Assembly: GCA_029237695.1 (NCBI GenBank)
Contig: CM055266.1
Coordinates: 112,113,370-112,177,369 of the forward strand
DNA from: Conchocele bisecta
Lineage: Eukaryota; Mollusca; Bivalvia; Lucinida; Thyasiridae
Direction of reading: 5' to 3'
DNA length: 64,000 bases
In this document: in pieces, positions 54,759-64,000 of the stretch
Layout of the letters: each line of letters starts with the position of its first letter
Position numbering within the stretch: the stretch's first letter is position 1
Position numbers and translations under genes: made by a program
Notes under the pieces: generated by a model
The model's input: the letters and a program-made list of their open reading frames with translations, nothing else
Told to the model about the DNA's origin: nothing
Databases searched by the model: none

Positions 54759-54996
54759 CAGGGGCCCGTTTCACTAAACTTCGTACGACTAAGATGTTCG
54801 TAAGTGCAAATTTTGGATCGCCTGGAAATTTGAATTGATGGATTTACCTTTATTGAGCACAGGCTGCATATGCAGCATATGCTCTATAAACGTAAATCCA
54901 ATAATTGTTTACAAGAAAACATTGCTAATGTGAAATTGCCAGACTATCATAAGTTTGCACTTACGAACATTTTAGTCATACGAAGTTTAGTGAAAC
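54759..54996. repeat. Palindromic MITE F1, copy 3
   Basis: CAGGGGCCCGTTTCACTAAA at the left; the right end ACGAAGTTTAGTGAAACC runs straight into the poly-C tract. Confidence 0.8.
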
Positions 54997-55003
54997 CGCC
55001 GCC

Positions 55004-55108
<105 letters not shown>

Positions 55109-55736
55109 TGTGTATGCCCAGTATGTGCCCAAATTTTATAGCCCGCTACTCCCATGAAGGGGAGTGGTGCGGGAATATACATTGACAGATGATAAAACAT
55201 GCTTTTAAAATCTAAAGCTGATCTCAATGTAATCATCTAAATAGAACACCCAACCCAATGATTGGAACATTATTATATATGTAAAGTGTATTGGACATGC
55301 AAATATTGAACAATTTGTACCATAATGTTTTATATTTAGTTACTATTATCATAGAAGTTTACATTTCATGCGATAGACTCTATATCACAGAAATGGAGAT
55401 TAAAAAGCAATTAAAAAGTAATATAACAAGAGGCCCAAATGGGTCTGCTTCCCTCATTATTAAATTATTATCCAAATTATAAAGTAATGGTCCAGACCGT
55501 CGATTGCATGTATATATACCATCAAAATTGCTCTGTCCACCATAGTGATAGTTGGCTTGAAACATAAACATTTAGAACAAATGTAAACAGTATAATGCTT
55601 ATAAAACAGCATTAACAAATGTGATGCAGAACAAATATGAATAAATGATAAACGGTATATATAACAGACAGTCTGATGCACAAGGAAAAGATGCTTGAAA
55701 TCACTAATAAACTTTCGGCGGGCGGTCATCTTAAAT
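55109..55736. other. Intron, nothing recognised
   Basis: AT-rich. Ends where D1 copy 2 begins. Confidence 0.35.
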
Positions 55737-56180
55737 TATGTAATCATCCGATGTCGACCAAAAATGCTCCAGAATGATCGTCTTATTGATACCTTTGAGT
55801 TGATATATAGCATGACCATAAACGGTAAAATCTGAAATTTTACCCCTACTTGACCCCTCCGGCCCGCCCTTTCTTGACACAGGGGCCACCATTTGAACAA
55901 ATCTGAAACAGCGTAAATTATCGATTATTCCTACCAAGATTATGCGATGATCTCCATTTTAACAAATATGAAAAGTCTTCACCCACGGACCATAACTGTG
56001 AAGTTTGTCCAATATCGGTTCACGAAAATAAGACGTTTGAAATAGATAATAAAATAATGACCTTTTGACCTTTCGGCGGTCATCTTGGATTACGTAATGA
56101 TCAGATTTCGACAATAAATGCTCCAAAGTGATCGTCTTGTCGATACATTCGATTTGATAATGATATGACCATATTCGGTC
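55737..56180 (-). repeat. Dispersed repeat D1, copy 2, inverted
   Basis: Two internal units (about 55737-55850 and 56080-56180) both read, inverted, GATCGTCTTGTCGATACATT-like phrases that match 4030-4075. The region between corresponds to 4080-4230. Confidence 0.6.
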
Positions 56181-56456
56181 AAGTTTGAAATTTGCGATTG
56201 TTCGTTTATACCAAAAAGCGAAAAATATTTGGGTGAGATTTTCCGTTTGTGATTTATTCGGCCGAATTCGGCCAGTATTCACCGAAATGTGTGACACATT
56301 CGCACGAATACTTCACACGTGTGATATATTCGTTTCTGTGACATATAAGGTTCAACACACCTGTGTTTCATTATCGAATTTTAGAACAAACAGGCAGTGT
56401 TATTCATACGTGCACATATATCAACCTGTGACCAATAAATACATTTAGTATATGAT

Positions 56457-56537
56457 GCATATAGCGTAGTGGTTACAGCTATGTATTTGTTTAATTAATC
56501 AACGTTGAGGTTTGTGGGTTCGAAACCAACGATGTGC
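56457..56537 (+). repeat. tRNA-like sequence followed by T-run
   Basis: GCATATAGCGTAGTGGTTAC (box A-like) and GTGGGTTCGAAACCAACGAT (a perfect T-arm with box B), then nine T at 56541-56549. GCATATA can pair with GATGTGC at the 3' end with one wobble and one mismatch. The anticodon arm does not fold well, so a tRNA pseudogene or SINE head is more likely than a working tRNA. Confidence 0.5.
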
Positions 56538-56764
56538 TATCTTTTTTTTATTGAATTGTGTCACTTTCTTCATAATACCAGATAGATATCTGCCGTCGTT
56601 AACACGTTTATTCAGTGTATTAACATTATTTAATGTAACTCACAGAAATATATTTTTTGTATTGGTTCGAAAACTGATAAAGACGTATATTGCATAACGT
56701 CATTTGAATCCAGTGCACACGTCATAAGAACCCTTTTGTCAACCTCTATCTGAAGACATTTTAG

Positions 56765-57070
56765 CAAAAGTAAGAAGTCTTCGAATCTGTTATATGAATA
56801 AACAACGAAAACATAATAATTTGTCCGAGGCTCGAATTGCACAAAATGAACGAAGGTCGAATGCATTTACGGAGCGCTCTACCACCTGAGCTGTGCGGAC
56901 AATAATGCTTATCTTTATGCTTGCGGACGACTGGGAAATCAACATGAATCAACTATCGAAACGTTTTACGTTTACTAATATCGATGGTCTAGTAACATAA
57001 GGTCGTAACTGCTATGCTAAAGCATAGCAGTTACGACCTAATGTTACTAGACCATCGATATGGCATATAT
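56765..57070 (-). repeat. tRNA-derived SINE S3, inverted copy, interrupted by a palindrome
   Basis: On the minus strand the head reads CACAGCTCAGGTGGTAGAGCG with box B-like GCAATTCGAGCC. The 5' flank ATGCCATAT and GTAAACGTAAAACGTTTCGA are separated here by the 84-bp palindrome 56978-57061 but are contiguous at 52491-52520. Confidence 0.7.
56978..57061. mobile_element. 84-bp hairpin insertion
   Basis: Two arms of 41 bp, one mismatch, two-base centre (AGTTACGACCTAATGTTACT on the right arm). It interrupts the S3 repeat and is flanked by ATAT on both sides. Confidence 0.7.
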
Positions 57071-57360
57071 TGTGGTTTCCCATCGCCTGTTTCACCAGTC
57101 AACCAGTTAGTAATTTAAATTATTTACTAAGCTATCGGGAGCATGCATTTGCAAGCTCTACATTTCTCTAGATAAGGCGTCGATTTGGCCAGCTAAAATG
57201 GCTGGAAACGGCTACATTCCTAGACAGCTATAATAGACATAGTCCGCTGACCCCGTGACGTCACGTGCCCTTTCCAATTATCGGAAACTAACAGTAATGT
57301 GGTATAATAATACCATAAAGTGGTATAATAACACCTTTCTACGGAATGTACAACATAATT
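57071..57360. other. Intron, nothing recognised
   Basis: AT-rich; contains a short direct repeat GTGGTATAATAATACC / GTGGTATAATAACACC. Confidence 0.4.
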
Positions 57361-57465
57361 CAAATGCGCCCTTAAATGTAAATCCATGAATTGAAATTTC
57401 CAGACGATCCCAAATTTGCACTTACGAACATTTTAGTCGTACGAAGTTTAGTGAAACAGGCCCCT
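57361..57465. repeat. MITE F1, right half only
   Basis: AAATTTGCACTTACGAACAT and ACGAAGTTTAGTGAAACAGG; the left half is absent. Confidence 0.7.
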
Positions 57466-58072
57466 GATGGGCGAGAATTCGTTGTGTCACCCTACACGTA
57501 ATCGTGCTTGTCTCCCATCTAGCAACGACAAATTGTCTAAATTAATGCATATGGTTGACGTTTATTGTTTTCAATGGTTGTTGACGTGTTTATTATCACG
57601 TCAATGCGTCATGATGTCTTTTTTATTTTGATGACGTCAACAAAAGTGCGACGTATATTTTGGCGTCGCCAGGGCTGCATGTTGATGACATTGAATATTA
57701 ATTTGATAATAATTTGTAAATGATCCACTGAACTGGCATATATATGGGCGAGAGAAAATATCCATAATACTCACGTGTGAGACCCTCATGGTGAGAATAT
57801 GTCGTCAGACACTCGGCAAAGCCTCGTTTCTGACAACATATTCTGACACTCGGGTGAAATATCCTTGTCGCACACCAGTGCATATGTTGGATACTCTTAG
57901 TCTCTCTTTCCATTATTGTGGACGAGACAATAAATGGGGCTTGGTAGAGAAATGATTATAATATTGGGAAATAACTAGTGTTTGCAAACGCCAGTTAGTG
58001 TTCATATTACGAACTTGTTTGTCCTAGCGTGTATAATGAGAACATCTTTCTAAAGGGTTATAGTATTATCTA
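57466..58072. other. Intron, nothing recognised
   Basis: No repeat copy or gene seen. The open frame 57698-57913 has no motif. Confidence 0.35.
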
Positions 58073-58399
58073 CGGAGCCCCTCAGGGACATGGATTATTT
58101 TTATTAATTCGTTCCCACGAAATAACAATTCGTTCCCTTAATTTAACAATTCGTTCCCTCGAATTAACAATTCGTTCCCACGAATCGTTCCCATAATTTA
58201 GCAATTCGTTCCCACGACGTGGGAACGAATTGTTATATCGTGGGAACGAATTTTTATTTCGAGGGATCGAATTGTTAAATTGAGGGAACGTGTTGTTAAT
58301 TCGTGGGAACGAATTGTTAAATGGAGAGAACGAATTGTTATTTCCTGGGAACGAATTAATAAAAAGAAGAATTCTACTTCCCCTGCGGGGCTCCGTAGG
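58073..58399. repeat. Foldback element F3, copy 2
   Basis: Ends ACGGAGCCCCTCAGGGACAT and CCCCTGCGGGGCTCCGT. The interior has six AATTCGTTCCC units in one orientation, then GGGAACGAATTG units in the other, with the switch at about 58212-58216. Confidence 0.8.
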
Positions 58400-58486
58400 T
58401 ACATACATAGTGATATAATGCCAAGTGACCTTCCCAGCTTATCATAGTTTCTGATATCCCGAACAAGAATATAATACGGTGGCACT

Positions 58487-58803
58487 GAGGGGACATGGAA
58501 ATAGAGAATAGTAGGTTAATGCCGTGAATGGGAAAAAATATCTGGCAAGGCTCAGGAAACGGGATGGGCGAGGCTCGTCAACACCTTCAAATGGCTGTAA
58601 AATGCAAAAATTGTATTGACTGGATATCAAAAATGTTTCACGGCACCGTGTTTCACGGTACATACGCACTGTGTTGACGGGATAATTTATATGTTTTACT
58701 TTCGCTTGCGCACGCGATAGGTTTTGCGTGAGCACGCGATAGGGTTTCATTGGCTAAGCTATCGCGTGCACACGTGAAAGTAAAACATATTTCCATGTCC
58801 CCT
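58487..58803. repeat. TIR repeat F4
   Basis: GAGGGGACATGGAAATA at the left is inverted as TATTTCCATGTCCCCTC at the right. The right part has an inner palindrome (TATGTTTTACTTTCGCTTGC and inverse). The left part matches 28820-28985. Confidence 0.7.
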
Positions 58804-59105
58804 CTGTACGACCGTAGGTATGTGATCAAAGAAATTGGTGCGATTGATTTATATATGTCATTTACTGAGCACCAAGCAAAAACACACCCATACATATAAG
58901 ATATCAGATACATCATCTAAGGTACGGTCACTTTATTGTCAGGTCCGTACGCAGAGGGGATGCGACGGGTGCGTACGCACCCGCCCCCCTCCCCCTTAGC
59001 CCTTTCAACACCACAGGCCTGTATAGTGGTATTGGAAGAATAAGTAATAATCAGAACAAAAACACTACATGTTCATAAAATGGACAGGTCTGAAAATCAT
59101 TTTGT
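58804..59105. other. Intron, nothing recognised
   Basis: C-rich stretch at 58980-58997; otherwise AT-rich. Confidence 0.35.
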
Positions 59106-59525
59106 GATAATTCCAGCACAAAAATATTTACACAATTTCCTAACATTTGATTGGCCCGTATCAAGCCTCAAAATAGATATCCCAGTAAACTCCCACGCCG
59201 AACTACTTTCCGTAACCGTGAGGCGCAGTTAAAATAATTCTTAAGAAAACGGAAAATAAACACATTTTCTTGATGAATTTATTTCAAATGCTGGAATTAT
59301 AAGGAATGAATGGCCTTTTTGTGGAATTTATCGGGGATATAAACTTGGAAAAGTCACGGGAATACTGGACGAGGCCTTAAAAAATTACAATTTTCGAAAA
59401 AAAGATAAAAAAAAAAGAAGAAATCTTTTTTCCAGTATTCCTTATCAGGTACAGATTCGTCCAGTATTCCCAGTTTATACTGTGTTAAATTCCACAAAAA
59501 AGGCCATTCATTCCTATAATAAATT
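59106..59525. repeat. Inverted-repeat arm plus small foldback
   Basis: 59106-59270 is an inverted copy of 62975-63140 (shared GCCTCACGGTTACGGAAAGT on the other arm). Directly after it, 59287-59525 folds on itself (GGAATGAATGGCCTTTTTGTG and its inverse near 59495-59515). Confidence 0.7.
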
Positions 59526-59737
59526 GGATTGGTTGCAAACTTAACATATAAAAATCCATTCCAGTTACTTAGGTATGAAAGTGTTAATCTGCCGAGATCT
59601 GTCCGTGGATGTGCACAAACAAAGGTTGGCCCTTCGCACCGTCGATAACGTACCCGCCACCCACCCCCCCCCCCCCCTAAAATTAATTCCGCTGGCGCAC
59701 CTGGCCTGAGATTGTTTCAATTTCTTACAGTTTATAC
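59526..59737. other. Intron next to exon B
   Basis: C run at about 59663-59678; nothing else. Confidence 0.35.
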
Positions 59738-59893
59738 CTGATGAGTGTTTTCTCCAAGGCATCTATGGAGCACTGTGAGAATGACCAAGAATTGCGTGCC
59801 TCGGCATACGGCACCACAGGGTAACTGGAGGGCGCCATTATATAGCTGTCGGACGTCCCGCGTCCCGCCACATCGTCGTGGGTGACTCCCATG
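59738..59893 (-). CDS. Metalloproteinase exon B (zinc site third His and Met-turn)
   Basis: 156 bp. The acceptor GTACTGTTACAG is followed by C ATG GGA GTC ACC CAC GAC GAT. The first C completes the Asn codon begun in exon A, giving H-N-M-G-V-T-H-D-D, the second half of HExxHxxGxxH plus the Asp typical of reprolysins. Then come SYIMAPSSYPV (Met-turn) and NSWSFSQCSIDALEKTLI, the normal end of an M12B catalytic domain. Donor CAG/GTATAA, phase 2. An alternative acceptor 43 bp upstream (TTCGCACAG) would insert about 14 residues inside the zinc site and is less likely. Confidence 0.85.
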
Positions 59894-60392
59894 CTGTAAC
59901 AGTACCGCGCTTCACTCACAGCAGTGCCGTAACTACTGTGCGAATTTAACATGGGGGGAAAAGAGGCGGATTAGTTGGGGGAGGAGTCAAAAAACGAAAC
60001 CTGGCTTGATGTAACTAAGAAAACAAAAGTTAGACTTTGAAAACCATTCTACAAATAAAGAAATGTAAAAAAATATATTTATAGCGCCCATGTTTTTTTC
60101 GCAATAAAATCAATATTTTACGGAATTTCATCAAATAACATTTTTTGGGGAGAGTGACTTTTTGTATTGATGGAAAAGTAATTAAATTTAAATATTGTTT
60201 TGGATTTGATGTGTTTACTGGCCAAAAGTTCGTCGGCAGCTAAACGTGGGACAGACAGTAGGATGAGTTAGACGATGCGGCCTGTCATTTGGCGGATTTG
60301 TTTTAATGCTAAGAATTGAAAAACTGATCCCGAGAGTGGTGGCGGGGAGAATGCTCCCTGACCCCCATATCGGGACTTGATTCGCGTCGTCT
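59894..60392. other. Intron, nothing recognised
   Basis: AT-rich; no repeat copy noticed. Confidence 0.35.
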
Positions 60393-60590
60393 GGTGCCCG
60401 TTTCACTAAACTTCGTGTGACTAAAATGTTCGTAAGTGCAAAAATTTCACATTAACAATGTTTTCTTATGCATATGCAGCCTATGCTCAATAAATGTAAA
60501 TCCATTAATTGAAATTTCCAGACGATTCTAGATTTGCACTTACGAACATTTTAGTCGTACGAAGCTTATTGATTGCTGCCCCCTGGTGTT
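60393..60590. repeat. Palindromic MITE F1, copy 4
   Basis: GCCCGTTTCACTAAACTTCG at the left and TTTTAGTCGTACGAAGCTTA at the right. Confidence 0.7.
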
Positions 60591-61069
60591 TACCTCTGGT
60601 TACGGCCCTGTCACAGAACGTGTGTCATATGAGACACGCCATGCGATCTTTTACCTAAGAATATGTTCGATTTGTCAAGAAATTACAGAAAATGTGGTAT
60701 TTTGTGTAAATGATGTCAAATGATGACGAGAATTTCATAGCAGATACGGAATTTGTTATGAAAATGTTATCATCTTTCGACGACATCATTTACGGAAATT
60801 ATCGTAAATTATATAAATAATTTTCATGAGATATCGCACATGTTCTTTCGTACAAAATCGAATTGCGTGTCTCAATTACTGGAAAATGGGGTTTATCTGA
60901 TTTTCGACCATTGTAGATCCGGATCAGCCTAGGTATCCGCACCGGCTGATCAGGATCTACACTGTTCGCCGTTCCATCTATGCAACGCCCGTATGCAAGC
61001 GATATATTTCGCTATCAGGCAACAGGGGTGTTTTTGGATTAGGAGGTACACTTGTAGCAAATCCTACTA
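60591..61069. other. Intron with diverged foldback
   Basis: ATGAGACACGCCATGCGATC at 60630 and the inverse-like AATTGCGTGTCTCAAT at 60850 resemble the pair at 26945-27130. Confidence 0.4.
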
Positions 61070-61311
61070 GGAATCGGGGCCGTTTCTTTAAAGTCCGTAC
61101 GACTAAAATGTTCGTAAGTGCAAAATTATGATAGTCTGTAAATTTCACATTAACACTGTTTTCTTGTAAGCAAGTATTTGATTTACATTTATTGAGCATA
61201 TGCAGCCTATGCTCAATAAATGTAAATTCATGAATTGAAATTTCCAGACGATCCGAAATTTACACTTACGAACATTTTAGTCGTACGAAGTTTAGTGAAA
61301 CGGGACCCAGT
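61070..61311. repeat. Palindromic MITE F1, copy 5
   Basis: GGGGCCGTTTCTTTAAAGTC at the left; ACGAAGTTTAGTGAAACGGG at the right. The centre has the AGCATATGCAGCCTATGCT hairpin. Confidence 0.75.
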
Positions 61312-61427
61312 TTCTCCAGCCCCAGTCACAAATAATCATGGCGGCGACTATAACATTTTCTTTGAAGTAGGCACAATGCTATTAAAAGCATAGTGCGTTG
61401 TATAGAAGTGTGTTTTATAAAATAACA

Positions 61428-62395
61428 ATGAAAAGTCATGCAGAGCATGATGTTATTAGCCGAACAAATCAGGGTTAAATATATGTCCACATTTTAGTAG
61501 TTACGGAATCTCAGGGAAAAGTGAAAGAAGTCACGATTGATTTCCTCCCCAACCAAATTATCCCAGTTATATTTAGCTATCATTAATATCTGATCATAGC
61601 AATACTTATGGTAGTCAAATGTAAACAATATTATTCCAGTTGAAAGAATTAACATTTGAATGTAGGTGAAGGCGCTTAGCATTGCACAAATATGTAGCAA
61701 GTCAACCGAACTCTCATAAATACCCTATTTTTGACGGCCATCTTGCAAATATGATAATTATATACTGAATATTAGTGTAGTTTACGTAAATTCTTTAATA
61801 TATCCATCAGAAATGTTTTTTTAAAAACATACACCAATTTCCAAGTTAAGGATCATGACCTATTGGCTGATATATTGGCAATTTTCGACTTCCGTCAAGC
61901 ATAAAGTTCAATGACCTTGAAATGACCTTGAACTTGGTTTAAAAAATGGCACCCGGATTTTTTGGAAACCTTATACATTCAAGTTTATAAAAACACCGGG
62001 TGCCACAAATGAACACGATGTGCCGGAATCTTATATATATACCTACAATTGCCCCTGGACTAGAAGGCAAACCGCCTAATTTTAGTTTACCGAACTCTTG
62101 TAGATAAAACGTTTATTTATAGCCAAATTGCAAACCGCCTAACTTTAGTTTACCGAACTCTTGTAGTTAAAACGTTTATTTATAGCCAAATTGCAAACCG
62201 CCTAACTTTAGTTTACCGAACTCTTGTAGTGAAAACGTTTATTTATAGCCAAATTGTGTTATTTCGCTATATTCAAAGTTTTCAACAGAGATAATGGCCA
62301 AAAAACGAAACATTATCCGGTTGATGTAATTTGGAAGTGATACAACAAATTTCGCGTTTGTAGATTACAGAATATAGGAGAAAAGGGTGGCTACA
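61428..62395 (+). repeat. Repeat R9, copy B, with a 63-bp triplication
   Basis: Aligns with 31008-31830. Its 3' end differs after GGAGAAAAGGGTGGCTACA, so it lacks the terminal hairpin of copy A. At 62068-62256 a 63-bp unit (CAAACCGCCTAACTTTAGTT and following) occurs three times; copy A has it once. Confidence 0.8.
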
Positions 62396-62465
62396 GTATG
62401 TCAGGTGGATTGTGCGTATTTACTGACTTCTGCATATAGGTGGCGCATTTAATATTCAATACCAT

Positions 62466-62680
62466 GGGGCCGTTTCACTAAACTTCGCACGACTAAACGT
62501 TTCGTAAGTCTATAAACTTCACATTAACACTGTTTTCTGGTAAACAAGTATTGAATTTACATTTATTTAGCATAATTATTATGCAGCGTAAATGCAGCGT
62601 AAATGTAAATTCATCAATTGGAATTTCCAGACGATCCTAAATTTGCACTTACGAACGAAGTTTAATGAAACGCCCCCAGC
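62466..62680. repeat. Palindromic MITE F1, copy 6 (plus fragment at 62742)
   Basis: GGGGCCGTTTCACTAAACTT at the left; CGAAGTTTAATGAAACGCCC at the right. A further left-end fragment TTTCACTAAACTTCGTACGA lies at 62746. Confidence 0.7.
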
Positions 62681-62765
62681 ATTGTGTAAAGTGAAATAAT
62701 AAAACATTCGTATGAACATTTTTGTCATAAAAAGCTTAGTTCCTGTTTCACTAAACTTCGTACGA

Positions 62766-62974
62766 ATGTGCATATGCACACAGGGGCGGATATAGGAACG
62801 AGGGGTTTTCCTAGTGGTGGTGGTGGTAAACTGTGATCTATGTAAACTTCGTGACTGAACGGGGGGCGGGGGGGGGGTGCAACCCCGACCCCCCCCCCCC
62901 CCTCCAGTACGCCCCTGGGCACAACGGATCGCATTAATGTGTGAAGTGAAATGTGTATCCTTTGTCTCGGTGGT
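62766..62974. other. G- and C-run region
   Basis: Runs of G (62860-62876) and C (62888-62902) face each other, forming a G/C-rich hairpin of about 40 bp. Confidence 0.5.
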
Positions 62975-63140
62975 AAATGTGTTTTATTTTCCGTTTTCTT
63001 AAGAATTATTTTAACTGCGCCTCACGGTTACGGAAAGTAGTTCGGCGTGGGAGTTTACTGGGATATAAATTTTGGACAGAGACTTGCTACGGGCCAATCA
63101 AATGTTAGGGAATTGTGCAAATATTTTGTGTGCTGGAATT
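62975..63140. repeat. Inverted-repeat arm (partner 59106-59270)
   Basis: TTAAGAATTATTTTAACTGC and GGAAAGTAGTTCGGCGTGGG are the inverse of the 59.1-kb arm. Exon B lies between the arms. Confidence 0.7.
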
Positions 63141-63241
63141 ATTGATGGAATGGCGATTCGCATAGATTATGTACGGTCGCAAAACACATAAGTTCCGTTT
63201 CTCCAGTCACAGCCACACATGATACACATGTTCGTAGGACC

Positions 63242-63316
63242 GGTAACTCTTGCAATTACTCCCGTACCGTCCGTAGCTAGCTACGGACGGTACGGGAGTA
63301 GATTGCAAGAGTTACC
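63242..63316. repeat. Near-perfect palindrome of 75 bp
   Basis: GGTAACTCTTGCAATTACTC and inverse around a GCTAGC centre; a single unpaired base in each arm region. Confidence 0.85.
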
Positions 63317-63502
63317 TTTCCGTCTGATAACCTCAAACCACAGATAGAGGACTTTATAATGCACATCAATAGCTCAAACCCTGCTTTGATGAGCGTCTGG
63401 GTTTCGGCCTGAAACCCTGGTTTGATGAATTTTAAGCATGCGACTTGCCATTCATTTTCTTATTTACATTTGGCTCCAAGTACATAAAGTTGGCGGACAT
63501 AC

Positions 63503-63816
63503 TTGTGGGCGAGTTCGTGGGCGACCGTGCGACTGACACAGTTAGAGATCCCATCCTCCACAAGACTGACCGCCGCCTCGCTGTCCAGGCATAGCAGGCT
63601 ATACGCCTTCGCCGTCTCCTGCGACTCCCCGGCAAACAACAGTCTCGCCTGTCCTGTGGCAATGGGGGGAATTCTGAACACATGCTCTAATATAATCCTT
63701 GAAATCGGGACGTTTGATTGGTCGAGACTGATTTTGAGTACCAATTTGGAGAAGAATGAATCCGGTTGTACAACATCGCTAAGGCCAAAAAAGAAATTGT
63801 TTGTTTCCGCTAACAC
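63503..63816 (-). CDS. Metalloproteinase exon A (catalytic domain, HELAH)
   Basis: 314 bp. The acceptor is a T-rich tract ending TTTTTTTTTCCAG, the donor CACAA/GTATGT. Encodes 104 residues plus two bases: VLAETNNFFFGLSDVVQPDS at the start and ISNCVSRTVAHELAH at the end. HELAH gives the first two zinc His and the catalytic Glu. The intron interrupts the zinc motif after HELAH, which is completed by exon B. Start phase 0. The upstream exons are outside the window. Confidence 0.85.
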
Positions 63817-64000
63817 CTGGAAAAAAAAATAGGGTAGGTAGGTAAGCGAAATCTTTTTTTTTCTCGAATTTTTTTTTCCATTCACGACACACTTTTTGTA
63901 CTGTATATGTTAACCCTTACTACGCTGAATTAAACGTTGCCGTCTGCTGGAAATGTTTTATTTTCAATATTTCTCGACAAAAACTTGGTTTTGACAGCAC
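63817..64000. other. Intron upstream of exon A
   Basis: T-rich splice tract and AT-rich sequence; no further exon visible before the window ends. Confidence 0.5.

Noticed and set aside
59894..59945. Upstream acceptor for exon B at TTCGCACAG
   Set aside because: Using it would put about 14 extra residues between HELAHN and MGVTHDD; the acceptor GTTACAG at 59894 restores the family spacing exactly. It could still be a rare variant.

Overview
This is a repeat-dense, AT-rich (by eye about 36-38% GC) stretch of an animal genome. The split host gene with consensus splice sites, the long introns, and the many SINEs and palindromic MITEs point to a marine invertebrate. A mollusc, probably a bivalve, is my inference from the style of the repeats; no marker gene proves it.

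Host gene. One real host gene runs on the minus strand across the right half of the window. Five exons (63503-63816, 59738-59893, 52152-52326, 45707-45817, 29492-29743) have matching phases and good splice sites. Together they encode part of an M12B (reprolysin, ADAM/ADAMTS-like) zinc metalloproteinase: the HExxHxxGxxH zinc site is split by an intron, followed by the Met-turn and two cysteine-rich modules. The 5' exons lie beyond position 64000. Its introns (about 3.6, 7.4, 6.3 and 16 kb) are filled with mobile DNA.

Mobile DNA, left to right. 412-10229 holds a decayed Helitron/Helentron: an RPA-like single-strand-binding gene, then an OTU + HUH-Rep + PIF1-type helicase gene with several stops and a large helicase deletion. 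15206-17010 holds a decayed non-LTR retrotransposon (minus strand, YADD box). 20863-24820 holds a GC-rich, split, frameshifted gene of unknown family bounded by a 13-bp inverted repeat; it is the best candidate for an undescribed element. 30515-44112 is a nearly complete but decayed Polinton/Maverick with about 0.36-kb terminal inverted repeats. It sits in the intron between the last two visible host exons and was inserted into the centre of an older palindromic MITE. It carries a protein-primed DNA polymerase B, a retroviral-type integrase and about nine further genes; I found no packaging ATPase, no adenain-type protease and no obvious double-jelly-roll capsid gene.

Repeat families. I name recurring repeats locally. 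S1 is a roughly 350-bp SINE-like element ending in CAAT or CAAA tails. S2 and S3 are tRNA-derived SINEs. P1 is a MITE with CAGTGAAACCTCTCTAAACC ends. F1 is a near-full-length palindromic MITE with CGTTTCACTAAACTTCGTAC ends. F2, F3 and F4 are other foldback elements. T1 is a 1.4-kb TIR element. D1 and R9 are dispersed repeats. Several unrelated 60-140-bp near-perfect palindromes are scattered between exons, as well as a 104-nt poly-C tract.
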